The notes: generated by a model not told the origin, from the letters alone. A stretch of 64,000 bases of DNA from Exiguobacterium acetylicum (GCF_022170825.1 NZ_CP081878.1:2444001-2508000); one strand, 5' to 3'. Positions 17,244 to 29,778 are shown, counted from the first letter of the stretch. Made by a program: numbers and translations.

Positions 17244-17265
17244 GCTTTTCTGTATGACAGTTTGA

Positions 17266-17643
17266 TTACTCGCCTTCCGTCTTCTCTGGTGCAGGTGCGA
17301 ACTTCCGTTTCAACTTCAACGTATTGGATGAAGAACCGTCGAAGCGAGGTGGTGCTTCTTCTCCTTCTACCAATCCGACCTTCTTGACGATGAAATAGGC
17401 ACATCCGAAGTTACAGTATTCGTAGAGATAGTCGGCGACATGCGAAATCTTCGTATCGAATGTTGCTTTCTCATGTTGATCCTCATAGAAGCCACGTAGT
17501 CGTAATTGACCGTGCCCCCAGTCGCCCACGATATAATCATATTTCTCAAGGACGTCACTGAAGCGACCGATGAACGCTTCCTCATGAAAGCCTTCCCGTT
17601 TCTCTTCAACGACCTCATAACGTTCCCGATTGACTTGTATCAT
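17266..17643 (-). CDS. yutD: YutD family (DUF1027) protein
   Basis: This 125-residue cytosolic protein has the family core IVGDWGHGQLRLRGFYEDQ followed by YLYEYCNFGCAYFIV. The C-terminal tail is lysine and glutamate rich. Function is unknown; the gene is conserved next to lipA and yunD in Bacillales. The ATG at 17643 has an ideal AGGAGGTGG site; an in-frame GTG at 17652 falls inside that site and is rejected. Confidence 0.88.
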   Translation of the reverse strand: MIQVNRERYEVVEEKREGFHEEAFIGRFSDVLEKYDYIVGDWGHGQLRLRGFYEDQHEKATFDTKISHVADYLYEYCNFGCAYFIVKKVGLVEGEEAPPRFDGSSSNTLKLKRKFAPAPEKTEGE

Positions 17644-17697
17644 TATTCCCACCTCCTGCTGCTCTTATCATAGCATATTCCATTTCGCCTGGCAGAC

Positions 17698-17734
17698 GAA
17701 AAACCGTCCGAGCAGTTGCTCGAACGGTTTTTGA
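17698..17734 (-). terminator. Terminator of lipA
   Basis: AAAACCGTTCGAGCA pairs with TGCTCGGACGGTTTT, with T residues after it on the minus strand. Confidence 0.85.
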
Positions 17735-17737
17735 TCG

Positions 17738-18637
17738 TTAGTCGATCGGAAGTGCTGTTTTATTCTTTTTCGCTGCGTTGACTTGCTCATCCGCGTGATA
17801 CGACGAACGAACGAGTGGACCTGCCTCACAATGCGAGAACCCTTTGCTGAGCGCGATCTGCTTCAGTTCAGCGAACTCTTGTGGTGTATAGTATTTGATG
17901 ACGTCGAGGTGCTTTTTCGTCGGTTGGAGATACTGACCGATCGTCATGATGTCGACGTTGTTTGCACGAAGATCATCCATCGTTTCAAGAATCTCTTCCC
18001 ATGTCTCACCAAGACCAAGCATCAAGCTCGACTTCGTTGGAATTTCAGGTGCGAGTTCCTTCGAACGACGAAGGAATTCAAGCGTCCGGTCGTAAGTAGC
18101 TTTTGCACGGACGGTCGGTGTCAGACGGCGGACCGTCTCGATGTTATGGTTCATGATGTCTGGTTGTGCGTCAATCAAGGTTTTCAATGCTTCGAAATTC
18201 CCACCCATGTCTGAAGGCAAGACTTCGATTGATGTCTCTGGATTCATTCGACGAACTTCACGAACCGTCTCAGCATAAACGCCTGCTCCAAAATCATTTA
18301 GATCATCGCGTGCGACCGCTGTGATGACCGCGTGTTTCAAGTTCATCAAACGAACGGATTCTGCAACCCGTTTTGGTTCTTCAAGATCGAGTTCGTTCGG
18401 ACGTCCTGTCGTCACGGCGCAAAAACGGCACGCACGTGTACAGATACTTCCGAGAATCATGAAAGTCGCTGTCCGGCGTACTGCCCAACACTCGTGGATA
18501 TTCGGACACTTTGCTTCCTCACAGACAGTATGTAGCTTTTTCTCGCGCATCATACTCTTTAATTCTGTGTAGGTCTCATTCGTATTCAGCTTGATTTTCA
18601 ACCATTCCGGTTTACGTTGGATTTCTCCGCGTCCCAT
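17738..18637 (-). CDS. lipA: Lipoyl synthase
   Basis: This 299-residue radical SAM enzyme inserts two sulfurs into octanoyl groups to form lipoyl cofactors. The auxiliary [4Fe-4S] cluster ligands are Cys39, Cys44 and Cys50 ([12 protein letters not shown]), and the radical SAM cluster is bound by Cys66, Cys70 and Cys73 (CTRACRFC). The C-terminal PLVRSSYHA holds the conserved RSSY serine that completes the auxiliary cluster. It serves the lipoyl enzymes, including GcvH encoded at 36.7 kb. The start has an AAGGGGGA site. Confidence 0.96.
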   Translation of the reverse strand: MGRGEIQRKPEWLKIKLNTNETYTELKSMMREKKLHTVCEEAKCPNIHECWAVRRTATFMILGSICTRACRFCAVTTGRPNELDLEEPKRVAESVRLMNLKHAVITAVARDDLNDFGAGVYAETVREVRRMNPETSIEVLPSDMGGNFEALKTLIDAQPDIMNHNIETVRRLTPTVRAKATYDRTLEFLRRSKELAPEIPTKSSLMLGLGETWEEILETMDDLRANNVDIMTIGQYLQPTKKHLDVIKYYTPQEFAELKQIALSKGFSHCEAGPLVRSSYHADEQVNAAKKNKTALPID

Positions 18638-18699
18638 GGTTTCGCTTCCCCCTTCATCCCCAAAAAGTCAATTAATGTCTGCTTTAGTATAACAAACAA

Positions 18700-20001
18700 T
18701 CAGCGTTTGCGAACATGCAATTCATTATATTCCGACTTCTCCGATAAGCGTTCGAATAACAAATCACGCAACAATTCGGGCATGAAGTATTCTTTTGGCA
18801 TCTCTTTGATTGCTGGGAAGAGTGGACCGAACGTGAACATATCCGGCAAGACGACCGTATAGTTTCGCGTTGACTCAAGCGGTTGATGTGCTGTCAAACC
18901 AGCATAATGCATCCGCCCCATTAACTTACCACGGAAACCGAGACCACGAACCTTTAAGTGTTCGAATTGCTCTGTGTTGACTTCATCGAGGAATGTTTGT
19001 AATTCCACTCCCGTCATCGTCACTTTACACGGATTGATCGGATGCGGGCAGAGTCGATGTAAATCAAAGGCAGAGACAGGACCTGGGGGAAGTGACCCAA
19101 GCAGAATACCTGCCGGGACACAAGCGATATCCGCATCACACCAATCACGCATCGTCTCGACGAGCAACTGCGAAAACGACGACTCACTGAACCAATCATT
19201 GGCTAGACCCGCTGTCTCGCCAATCGGCTCCTTCATCTGTTGTTCTGCCAGATACTGTTCCCGGTCGAGTAATTTTGCCGTCGCTTCATCCTCGACATAA
19301 TCGTGTAAGGAATGAAGCACTGCTTCTTTCTCACCCGTATCCGTATTCATATAAATCTCACCTGCATACTGACCATGTTTTCCCGCTTGCGTGATTAAGA
19401 CGCCGTTCTTGACGACACCGTCATCGAGGACATGATGTGTATGCGCACCGATGATCAAATCGAGCTCTGGAAAACGCATCGCTAGTTCTTCGTCCTGATA
19501 AAAGCCGAGGTGACTTAAGCAAATCAAGACGTCGACCTCTTGACGCAACCGCTCGATTTCACGTGCTGCGACCTCAAACGGTTCTTCGATCGTCCAGCCA
19601 AGCAGACCGTATAGCTCGATATAAGGCGCCGTCAGACCAAAGACACCGACTTTCCCGGTCGGTAATTCGTGAATGACACCTTGCTTCGCGAATGGTGCTT
19701 CTAAATTCGAGACGAGAACCGAAAAGTCTGCTTCCGTGTAGAGATCCGCTAACCAATCATGGGGAAACGTGATGCCTTCATTGTTCCCGATTGTCACGGC
19801 GGTTGGCATCAACGCATTCAATAGATGCGTATTGATTTTTCCTTTTGTCGCTTCCGTCGCTGGGTCGACACGGTCAGCATGATCGCCGAGATCAAAAACG
19901 AGCGAATCATACGTCCGGTGTTCTTTGACGAATGACATGTAGCGAGGCCACATGTCGAAGTGTGAGTGCAAATCATTATAGTGAATGATGTGTAACTTCA
20001 T
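18700..20001 (-). CDS. yunD: Cytosolic metallophosphoesterase, 5'-nucleotidase family (YunD)
   Basis: This 433-residue protein has an N-terminal metallophosphatase domain (HYNDLHSHFD and LGDHADR supply metal ligands, IIGAHTHHV the histidines) and a C-terminal 5'-nucleotidase domain with HRLCPHPINP. It has no signal peptide, unlike classical secreted UshA-type enzymes. The usual GNHEFD motif reads GNNEG here; the histidine that stabilises the transition state in this family is replaced by asparagine. I recall this as a YunD feature. It probably acts on a small nucleotide or sugar phosphate inside the cell. Confidence 0.85.
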   Translation of the reverse strand: MKLHIIHYNDLHSHFDMWPRYMSFVKEHRTYDSLVFDLGDHADRVDPATEATKGKINTHLLNALMPTAVTIGNNEGITFPHDWLADLYTEADFSVLVSNLEAPFAKQGVIHELPTGKVGVFGLTAPYIELYGLLGWTIEEPFEVAAREIERLRQEVDVLICLSHLGFYQDEELAMRFPELDLIIGAHTHHVLDDGVVKNGVLITQAGKHGQYAGEIYMNTDTGEKEAVLHSLHDYVEDEATAKLLDREQYLAEQQMKEPIGETAGLANDWFSESSFSQLLVETMRDWCDADIACVPAGILLGSLPPGPVSAFDLHRLCPHPINPCKVTMTGVELQTFLDEVNTEQFEHLKVRGLGFRGKLMGRMHYAGLTAHQPLESTRNYTVVLPDMFTFGPLFPAIKEMPKEYFMPELLRDLLFERLSEKSEYNELHVRKR

Positions 20002-20022
20002 GCAGAAGCCCCCCTTGATGAT

Positions 20023-20865
20023 TTAAAACAAAGAGATTTGTCGCGGCGCGAGTTCGTAGTCGAGATCAAGAATCTCGATTAATCGTTTCGCATTCGGGGC
20101 AGCATCTCCTGCTGAGTTGTTGTTAAAGAAGACATAGACATCCTTTGCTTGCGCTGCAACGTCGCGGACGTGACTTGCAAGTTCCTGTAGCTCGTCTTCA
20201 GAATAACGATAGAGACAGCGGACCTTGCGCCAATCGTCACTACTTTGACCCGGTTTCTTTAGCCAACCGGCCTTGTTGCGTCCATGTAATCGAATAAATG
20301 CCGTCTCCTGCGTCACAACAGGTACGAACGGAACGGAACCATCTTCCGTTTGCGGTTCGTCACAAATCGTATGAATGAACTGATGTTCCTTTAGAAAACG
20401 AAGTGTCCGCTCACGATAGATTTCTGAATACCACGATGGATTTCGGAATTCAATCGCAACCGGGAGTCCGGCAAGTGATTTCCGGATCGTTTGCAAGTAT
20501 TCTAAGTGCACTTTACTGACATCGAACCATGGTGGAAGTTGGACAAGGATTGCCGCAATTTTTCCACTCTTTCGCATCGGTTCGATTGACGCGATATATT
20601 GTTCAAAAATCGGTCCGAGCGGATCTTTGTTTTCCCGGTCGTGTCCACTCATCGCCCGGTGCACCTTAACGATGAAGCGGAATCCGTCCGGTGTCTCAGA
20701 TACCCATTTCTCATAGTTGCGTTCCGGTTGAATCGCATAGAACGTCGAGTCGACCTCAACTGCTGGAAAGTGACCGGCATAAGCAGCTAGTTTTTCTTTT
20801 CGATCTTGCGGGGTCAAGTAGAGGCTATCATGATCTCCCCAGCCCGTGACACCGATATATATCAT
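20023..20865 (-). CDS. yunF: DUF72 family protein (YunF)
   Basis: This 280-residue TIM-barrel-like protein has the DUF72 signatures VEVDSTFYAIQ near the N-terminus, ILVQLPPWF, VAIEFRNPSWY and the C-terminal VYVFFNNNSAGDAAPNA. The family is common but without proven activity. It is 21 bp upstream of yunD on the same strand and probably co-transcribed, matching the yunD-yunF neighbourhood of B. subtilis. Confidence 0.9.
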   Translation of the reverse strand: MIYIGVTGWGDHDSLYLTPQDRKEKLAAYAGHFPAVEVDSTFYAIQPERNYEKWVSETPDGFRFIVKVHRAMSGHDRENKDPLGPIFEQYIASIEPMRKSGKIAAILVQLPPWFDVSKVHLEYLQTIRKSLAGLPVAIEFRNPSWYSEIYRERTLRFLKEHQFIHTICDEPQTEDGSVPFVPVVTQETAFIRLHGRNKAGWLKKPGQSSDDWRKVRCLYRYSEDELQELASHVRDVAAQAKDVYVFFNNNSAGDAAPNAKRLIEILDLDYELAPRQISLF

Positions 20866-20966
20866 GCTCTCTTCCCCCTCGTATGTTCTTTTCTACTTGT
20901 TTATCATAGCATAGCAGAATCGGGGATTTCTTCTTCAATGCTTCCTAAGCAAACACTCTTTTTTCA

Positions 20967-21015
20967 GAAAAAAGACATCCCCTTCCTCCCTACTCATGTA
21001 GGAACGAAGATGATG
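20967..21015 (-). terminator. Terminator of the acyltransferase gene
   Basis: A long imperfect stem (CATCATCTTCGTTCCTAC with GTAGGGAGGAAGGGGATG, two mismatches, loop ATGA) is followed by TCTTTTTTC on the minus strand. Confidence 0.75.
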
Positions 21016-21033
21016 CCTAGTAGACTGTTTTCA

Positions 21034-22107
21034 TCATGAAGCAGTAGACTGTGCCTCAACGATTTTCGGAGCCGGAGCTCTTCGTTTTGGAACCGGAACG
21101 ATGTAGTTTCCATACGGCAATAAACTAATCACATACGATACAGAAATCGAAGCCGCAAGCGTGACGATCATCGCACAAACGAACATGCTCGCAGAGTCGA
21201 AGTAGGCAAAGAGATCCGTCCGACCAATTCCGCGAATGACGAGCGGATGAATCAAGTAGATGCCCATCGAGTGCGTTCCGATTGTTTGAAAGACTCGCAT
21301 CGCTGTACGATCCGTCTGCACACGGCGGAAGACGTAGTTCAAGACGACGAGCACGAACGGGATGTAGACAAGATTTGCGAGATTCGTCGACGTGTACGTT
21401 CGCTCTAAATCGATGCTGACCCAGATATCAAGGATGATCAGTCCACTGATCAATAACAAGATCGTCCGATGACGTTTTAAAATCTGCTGAATCTCTTCAT
21501 AATAGACGGCATATGTAATCCCCATCATGAAATAGGCAATCCAGTTAAGTAAGAAGGAGCGGCTATTGACGAGTCGATCCAGAAACTCGATGTCCGTCGT
21601 TAAGCTTCCTGAAGTCAGCCAGAAGTAGTTGACACCCATCGACACCACTGTCGCGACAAGTAGCAATGTTCCTTTCTTAAGTCGTGCAAGTACCGGAAAT
21701 ACGACATAAAACTGAAGCACCGTCAAAATGAAGTACAGATGGAAGTTTGCCGTTCCATAAAGGAAGTAATCCGATAGTGGCATACCCGGCTTTAGACTAT
21801 CTTCTACATGATAACGATACACGAGGTAAATCGTGCTCCAAATCAAATAAGGAATGAAAATTTTAGAGAAACGGGACTTGACGAATGTTACAAAATCAAA
21901 TCCTTTGCGCTGGACCATCGACATCAAAAGAAACGCACTGATGATGGCAAAGATCGGCGTACCAATCCGGGAAAATTGATCGATGTAACCAATCGCTTCA
22001 TTTTCAAATTCCCCTTTCGAATGGTAAAGACCGGCGATGACATGGACAGCGACGACCATAATTGCCGCAATTGATCGAATGACAGGAATTTCTTGATAAA
22101 ATTTCAT
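21034..22107 (-). CDS. Acyltransferase 3 family membrane protein
   Basis: This 357-residue protein has about ten membrane helices. The opening IPVIRSIAAIMVVAVHV, with the catalytic histidine in helix 1, and the later GTPIFAIISAFLL are typical of acyltransferase-3 (OafA/YiaH) proteins that O-acetylate surface polysaccharides or other envelope sugars. The start has AAGGTG seven bases upstream. It stands alone behind an AT-rich stretch with a structured repeat. The target polymer is unknown. Confidence 0.88.
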   Translation of the reverse strand: MKFYQEIPVIRSIAAIMVVAVHVIAGLYHSKGEFENEAIGYIDQFSRIGTPIFAIISAFLLMSMVQRKGFDFVTFVKSRFSKIFIPYLIWSTIYLVYRYHVEDSLKPGMPLSDYFLYGTANFHLYFILTVLQFYVVFPVLARLKKGTLLLVATVVSMGVNYFWLTSGSLTTDIEFLDRLVNSRSFLLNWIAYFMMGITYAVYYEEIQQILKRHRTILLLISGLIILDIWVSIDLERTYTSTNLANLVYIPFVLVVLNYVFRRVQTDRTAMRVFQTIGTHSMGIYLIHPLVIRGIGRTDLFAYFDSASMFVCAMIVTLAASISVSYVISLLPYGNYIVPVPKRRAPAPKIVEAQSTAS

Positions 22108-22312
22108 TTTTTCACACCTTAATCATGTTTATAGATTTTTTCACAAAAGTTATTATAATCTATTTTCGTCCAAATTAAATGATAATATCCAAATTTTATC
22201 GGATGTAACGAAAAAGAATCTATTTTGAAATGAGGATTCGTCTTATACACATCTGCTAAAATGTCATACTGCTTTTCTGTTCTTAATAGCTTGAAGGAAA
22301 AAGAGAGAAGTG
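22108..22312. other. AT-rich intergenic stretch upstream of the acyltransferase gene
   Basis: This stretch is much richer in A and T than its surroundings. It carries a TATAAT (22152-22157, minus strand) that may serve as the -10 of the acyltransferase gene, with no convincing -35. An open frame on the minus strand runs through it to 22119 and into the neighbouring repeat; I do not regard it as a gene, although its last 55 or so codons read like protein and could be a remnant. Confidence 0.4.
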
Positions 22313-22423
22313 TTTTTGTTCGCTCAAAATCGCTTCCTAGGGAAAAACAAGCAAGAGCGACCCTGCAGCGAAGCGAAGCGGCGTGATGCTTGTCCCAGGA
22401 AAACGATTCGAAATGAACAAAAA
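22313..22423 (+). repeat. Structured intergenic repeat, copy D (short form)
   Basis: CCTaGGGA (22336-22343) pairs with TCCCAGG (22393-22399), with the same bulged A and trailing GAAAA as copies A to C but different paired bases. Further pairing is CAAGCA/TGCTTG inside and TTTTTGTTC/GAACAAAAA outside. The GACCC motif between the arms is kept. The first internal hairpin of copies A and B is missing. Confidence 0.65.
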
Positions 22424-22513
22424 AAGCGCGATCCTTCTCTTTAGAGAAAAATTGCACTTTGTCTTTAATCTGAAAGAATCCCTTTTGAAATAAGAGACTC
22501 TTTTTTGTGAAGA

Positions 22514-23065
22514 CTAGATTTTTTCGTAAGATAACGCGATACATCCGGAAGCAAAGACGCGTGTTTCGACTAACCGTAGCGTCTGTGGTTGATCAAATAC
22601 CGGAAACATCCGTTTTCCACTACCTAGCAGAACGGGGTAGATCACGACATGATAGCGATCGACGAGTCCAAGCTCAATTGCTTCAGCAGCAAGCGTCGCC
22701 CCACCGATCGCAATCTGTTTTCCAGGCAAGGCTTTTAGTGCTTGAAGTTCCTCGGCAAGCGACTGATTCGCTAGACACGCCTTTCCTTCGACAGCGTCGA
22801 GCGTCCGCGAGAAGACGACCTTCTCAAGCGATTGCCAGGTTTTCGCATACTCAACGACAATCGGCTCGTCTTCCTGATCCGCTGTCTCCCAGTATTGCAT
22901 CATCTCGTACAAACGACGTCCATAGACATGGGTATCGAACGCTTTCTCGTAGTCATTGAAATACTGATGTAATTCTGCGTCTGGTGAAGCGAAATCAATC
23001 CTACCTGACGCATCTTCGATATAACCGTCGAGCGAGACTTGAAAGGAATAGACGATGTCACGCAT
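22514..23065 (-). CDS. Dihydrofolate reductase family protein (RibD C-terminal type)
   Basis: This 183-residue protein has the fold of the RibD C-terminal/DHFR group: VYSFQVSLDGYIEDA at the N-terminus, VYGRRLYEMM, IAIGGATLAAEAIE (dinucleotide loop) and IYPVLLGSGKRMFP. It resembles B. subtilis YyaP/YwjB reductases of unknown substrate rather than true folate enzymes. The start at 23065 has an AAAGGAGGG site; a longer reading to 23104 lacks one. Confidence 0.85.
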   Translation of the reverse strand: MRDIVYSFQVSLDGYIEDASGRIDFASPDAELHQYFNDYEKAFDTHVYGRRLYEMMQYWETADQEDEPIVVEYAKTWQSLEKVVFSRTLDAVEGKACLANQSLAEELQALKALPGKQIAIGGATLAAEAIELGLVDRYHVVIYPVLLGSGKRMFPVFDQPQTLRLVETRVFASGCIALSYEKI

Positions 23066-23110
23066 AGTAATCCCTCCTTTTTCACTCTTTACCCCAATAA
23101 CCATTTCATG

Positions 23111-23142
23111 AAAAAAACTCCCTCATCCGCAGATGAGAGAGT
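23111..23142 (-). terminator. Terminator of the suf operon
   Basis: ACTCTCTCATC pairs with GATGAGGGAGT and is followed by a run of T residues on the minus strand, directly after the sufB stop. Confidence 0.88.
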
Positions 23143-23150
23143 AAGACGAA

Positions 23151-24548
23151 TTATCCGATTGAACCTTCCATCTCGAACTTGATGAGACGGTTCATTTCGA
23201 CCGCATATTCCATTGGGAGTTCTTTTGTGAATGGCTCGATGAAGCCCATGACGATCATTTCCGTTGCTTCCTCTTGTGAGATCCCGCGGCTCATGAGGTA
23301 GAACAATTGCTCTTCCGAGACCTTCGAGACTTTCGCTTCGTGCTCGAGCGAAATATTATCGTTGAGGATTTCGTTGTACGGAATCGTATCCGACGTCGAT
23401 TGGTTATCCATGATGAGCGTGTCACATTCGATGTTCGAACGTGCGCCTGTTGCTTTACGTCCGAAGTGAACGATACCGCGATACGTGACTTTACCACCGT
23501 GTTTTGAGATCGACTTCGAGACGATCGTCGACGATGTGTTCGGTGCTAAGTGAATCATTTTCGCACCCGCATCTTGGTGTTGACCTTTACCAGCGATTGC
23601 GATTGACAATGTCATACCACGTGAACCTTCACCTTTGAGGATGACGGCTGGGTATTTCATCGTCAGTTTCGAACCGATGTTACCATCGACCCATTCCATC
23701 GTTGCGCCAGCTTCACAGATCGCACGCTTCGTAACGAGGTTGTAGACGTTGTTCGCCCAGTTTTGGATCGTTGTATAACGGCAGTAAGCGTTTTTGTTGA
23801 TGAAGATCTCAACGACCGCTGAGTGAAGCGAGTTCGTCGTGTAGACCGGTGCTGTACATCCTTCGACGTAGTGAACCGATGCTTCTTCGTCAACGATGAT
23901 CAATGTCCGCTCGAATTGACCCATGTTTTCCGAGTTGATTCGGAAGTAGGCTTGAAGCGGCGTGTCGACTTTAACACCTTTTGGTACGTAGATGAACGAT
24001 CCACCTGACCAGACTGCTGTGTTCAATGCTGCGAACTTGTTGTCTGTTGGCGGGATCAATTTTCCGAAGTACTCACGGAAAATATCTTCGTTCTCTTTTA
24101 ATGCTGTATCTGTATCTTTGAAGACGACACCGATTTCTTCGAGGTCTTCCTTCATGTTGTGGTAGACGACCTCTGACTCGTACTGAGCCGAGACACCTGC
24201 CAAATATTTTTGCTCTGCTTCAGGGATACCGAGCTTATCAAACGTACGTTTGATTTCTTCTGGTACTTCATCCCACGATTTCTCTGCACGTTCAGACGGC
24301 TTGACGTAGTACGTGATGTCGTCGAAGTTCAATTCTGAGAGATCGCCACCCCACGCTGGCATTGCTTGTTCGTTAAAGATCTTGAGTGATTTCAAACGGA
24401 AATCAAGCATCCATTGTGGTTCTTCCTTCATTTTCGAGATCGTTTCGACGACTTCAGTCGTCAAGCCGCGTCCAGAACGGAAGATCGAGATATCGCGATC
24501 GTGGAAACCATATTTATAATCGCCAATTTCCGGCATGTTCTTTGCCAT
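23151..24548 (-). CDS. sufB: Fe-S cluster assembly scaffold SufB
   Basis: This 465-residue subunit of the SufBC2D scaffold is where clusters are built from sulfide supplied by SufS-SufU. It has the beta-helix core of the SufB/SufD family, including [19 protein letters not shown] and [11 protein letters not shown]. The start at 24548 gives the family length and has GGAGG eight bases upstream; the ATG two codons earlier is too close to that site. It is the last gene of sufCDSUB, followed by a terminator. Confidence 0.97.
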   Translation of the reverse strand: MAKNMPEIGDYKYGFHDRDISIFRSGRGLTTEVVETISKMKEEPQWMLDFRLKSLKIFNEQAMPAWGGDLSELNFDDITYYVKPSERAEKSWDEVPEEIKRTFDKLGIPEAEQKYLAGVSAQYESEVVYHNMKEDLEEIGVVFKDTDTALKENEDIFREYFGKLIPPTDNKFAALNTAVWSGGSFIYVPKGVKVDTPLQAYFRINSENMGQFERTLIIVDEEASVHYVEGCTAPVYTTNSLHSAVVEIFINKNAYCRYTTIQNWANNVYNLVTKRAICEAGATMEWVDGNIGSKLTMKYPAVILKGEGSRGMTLSIAIAGKGQHQDAGAKMIHLAPNTSSTIVSKSISKHGGKVTYRGIVHFGRKATGARSNIECDTLIMDNQSTSDTIPYNEILNDNISLEHEAKVSKVSEEQLFYLMSRGISQEEATEMIVMGFIEPFTKELPMEYAVEMNRLIKFEMEGSIG

Positions 24549-24584
24549 GTTCATTTCCTCCTCTTACTTGCTTGTGACCGAAGT

Positions 24585-27511
<2,927 letters not shown>

Positions 27512-27529
27512 CATGCTTCCTCCCTCGTC

Positions 27530-28315
27530 TTACGCTTTTGTTTCGATTTCGACGTCTTCGATGCCGAGTTCTTTTTTAACCCAGTCATAACCTTCTGCTT
27601 CGAGACGGTGTGCGAGTTCTTTACCACCAGACATGACGATTTTTCCGCCCATCATGATGTGGATGAAGTCTGGCTCGATATAGTTCAAGAGACGTTGGTA
27701 GTGCGTGATGATCAAGCAGCCGAATTCAGGTGAACGCATTTCGTTGACACCTTTTGCAACGACTTTAAGTGCATCGATATCAAGACCTGAATCGATTTCA
27801 TCAAGAATTGCAATCGCTGGTTTGAGCATCATCATTTGAAGAATTTCGTTACGTTTCTTTTCTCCACCAGAGAAACCTTCGTTGAGGTAACGGTGTGCCA
27901 TTTCTGAAGGCATCTCGAGAAGACCCATTTGTGAATCAAGCTCACGGATGAACTTCATGAGTGAGATTTCATCGCCTTCTTCACGACGCGAGTTGATCGC
28001 TGAACGAAGGAAGTCTGAGTTTGTAACACCACTAATTTCGCTCGGGTACTGCATTGCGAGGAACATACCCGCTTGTGCGCGCTCATCGACTTCCATGTCG
28101 AGGACGTCTTCGCCGTCGAGTGTGACCGAACCAGATGTTACTTCGTACGATGGATGACCCATCAATGCTGATGCGAGTGTTGATTTACCTGTCCCGTTTG
28201 GTCCCATGACCGCGTGGATTTCCCCGCCTTTGATTTCCAAGTTGACGCCTTTCAAGATTTCCTTGCCGTCGATCGCGACGTGTAGATCTTCAATCTTCAA
28301 GTGTGAAGCCTTCAT
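27530..28315 (-). CDS. sufC: Fe-S assembly ATPase SufC
   Basis: This 261-residue cytosolic ABC-type ATPase powers shape changes of SufBD. Walker A is GPNGTGKST, the signature motif is FSGGEKKR and Walker B ends AILDEIDSG. It is the first gene of the suf operon, with GGAGGG eight bases before the start at 28315; eight earlier in-frame codons precede the ribosome site and are excluded. Confidence 0.97.
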   Translation of the reverse strand: MKASHLKIEDLHVAIDGKEILKGVNLEIKGGEIHAVMGPNGTGKSTLASALMGHPSYEVTSGSVTLDGEDVLDMEVDERAQAGMFLAMQYPSEISGVTNSDFLRSAINSRREEGDEISLMKFIRELDSQMGLLEMPSEMAHRYLNEGFSGGEKKRNEILQMMMLKPAIAILDEIDSGLDIDALKVVAKGVNEMRSPEFGCLIITHYQRLLNYIEPDFIHIMMGGKIVMSGGKELAHRLEAEGYDWVKKELGIEDVEIETKA

Positions 28316-28390
28316 GTTAGAATCCCTCCATCTATTCATTTCGTGACTGACGATTCAGAACACGAGCGTTACTAATTTAGTATCATTCTA

Positions 28391-28419
28391 ATCTTAAAGA
28401 AACATGGCGTATTATTCAA
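28391..28419 (-). promoter_or_regulatory. Sigma-A promoter of the suf operon
   Basis: On the minus strand TTGAAT and TAAGAT are 17 bp apart, giving a 5' leader of about 70 nt before sufC. No Fur or PerR box is obvious. Confidence 0.65.
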
Positions 28420-28448
28420 GCGTCATCGCTCGTTGTTTTTTCTCAAAA

Positions 28449-29699
28449 TCATGCGTTTTGTTGAGAATCATTCGAAAGTGTGACCGGTTCTTCTAGTTCC
28501 TTGATCGTCGAAGCCCGATGAATCCGTTGTGACAGTAAGAGCAGTGGTATTCCGAATAATGTCAAGCCCGCTAATATCCCGAAAATCGGTAATGGACGGT
28601 CCGCTCCATATAAACTTAATAAATGACCACCGGCAATCGGACCAATCGATTGACCAATCGATGTTAACCCCATCGCTCCGAAATAACTGCCTCGTAGTTC
28701 TGGCTTCGCAAAGCGATCGGTCAAGATGTCAGTCATCGTGAACATCATGACTTCGCCACATGTGAAGATGACCATCGCGACGACCATCAACCAAATCGAA
28801 CTCGCATTACCGATGATGAACAAACCGACAGCGACGGTCGCAATCCCGGTCGTGATCGAGACGAGTGGTGACGTCTTAACACCAAACTTCATGATCGGAT
28901 ACTGCACGATCAAAACGGTGATTGCATTGATCGTAATCAAAATTGCATAAAGCGTCTTCCCGCCTTCAAGCAGTGACGTCTCCGTTAAGAACTGTGGCAA
29001 GGTCGAGTTGAACTGACTGTAACCGAAGACACCGAAGATGATACCGGCGAGTGCGAGCGTAAAGGCGATATCCGTCCGCAACAGACGAATCGTTGCACCG
29101 AACGAGACCTTTTTTCCACCGTGTGTTTCAGTAATCGGATGGCGTTTGAACAAGATACCGATCATCACCCCGTACGCGATATAGACGAACGCCGTGATGT
29201 AAAACGTCGCTGACGTGTTCCCCGCACTCAGCAGTAAGGCGATTCCCGGACCGATCGCTGCAGCGATATTGATCATCGCATAACGGATGTTGAAGACGAA
29301 CAACCGGTTAGCTTCATCCGTCGTATCACTGATCAAGGCACGAGCGGATGGTTCGAAGATCGAGCGACAGACCCCGTTCAAGGCACTGAGCGTAAAGAAT
29401 GCCCAAAACGTCTCGACTTGGGCGAGTGCGATGAAGACGATCGCAAACCCAATCGTTCCGGCGAGCATCATCGCCCGGCGACCGTAGCGGTCCGACAATG
29501 TACCGCCGATGAAGCTCATGACGAGACTGGCGATCGCTGAGATACTGAGGACCCAGCCGACATCGACCGGATCAAACTTCAATACGGTCGTCATGTAGAT
29601 GGCGAAGAACGGCATCGTGATGAACGTTCCAAGACGCGAGAAAAACGTCCCGAACAAGACCCCGAGTGTCAACGGATGCAGTTGACGAATGCGTTGCAT
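28449..29699 (-). CDS. MFS efflux transporter (12-helix DHA1-like)
   Basis: This 416-residue protein has twelve predicted helices. Motif A after helix 2 reads GGTLSDRYGRRAM and a weaker copy lies in the second half. The central loop is about 30 residues. It resembles YfkF/MdtG-type drug or solute exporters; the substrate is unknown. The start at 29699 has a GGGGGAA site. It is monocistronic, lying between the divergent-free suf promoter region and the metQ terminator. Confidence 0.85.
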   Translation of the reverse strand: MQRIRQLHPLTLGVLFGTFFSRLGTFITMPFFAIYMTTVLKFDPVDVGWVLSISAIASLVMSFIGGTLSDRYGRRAMMLAGTIGFAIVFIALAQVETFWAFFTLSALNGVCRSIFEPSARALISDTTDEANRLFVFNIRYAMINIAAAIGPGIALLLSAGNTSATFYITAFVYIAYGVMIGILFKRHPITETHGGKKVSFGATIRLLRTDIAFTLALAGIIFGVFGYSQFNSTLPQFLTETSLLEGGKTLYAILITINAITVLIVQYPIMKFGVKTSPLVSITTGIATVAVGLFIIGNASSIWLMVVAMVIFTCGEVMMFTMTDILTDRFAKPELRGSYFGAMGLTSIGQSIGPIAGGHLLSLYGADRPLPIFGILAGLTLFGIPLLLLSQRIHRASTIKELEEPVTLSNDSQQNA

Positions 29700-29731
29700 G
29701 TGATTCCCCCTAACCCCTGTTTCAGACAAAT

Positions 29732-29764
29732 GAAAAGCATCCTTCCATTATATAGGAAGGATGC
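29732..29764 (-). terminator. Terminator of metNIQ
   Basis: GCATCCTTCC pairs with GGAAGGATGC and is followed by TTTTCATTT on the minus strand. Confidence 0.8.
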
Positions 29765-29778
29765 CGGCTTCGGTGAAT

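Noticed and set aside
17236-17250. cre site near TGGAAACGCTTTTC
   Set aside because: It fails at the conserved C near the 3' end of the consensus, and the gene is a stress gene where the overlapping SigB-like element is a better explanation.
22119-22544. 141-codon minus-strand open frame between the DHFR-like and acyltransferase genes
   Set aside because: It overlaps the end of the preceding gene, runs straight through repeat copy D and has no ribosome site. Its C-terminal part could be a gene remnant, but the frame as a whole is best explained by the repeat and AT-rich sequence.
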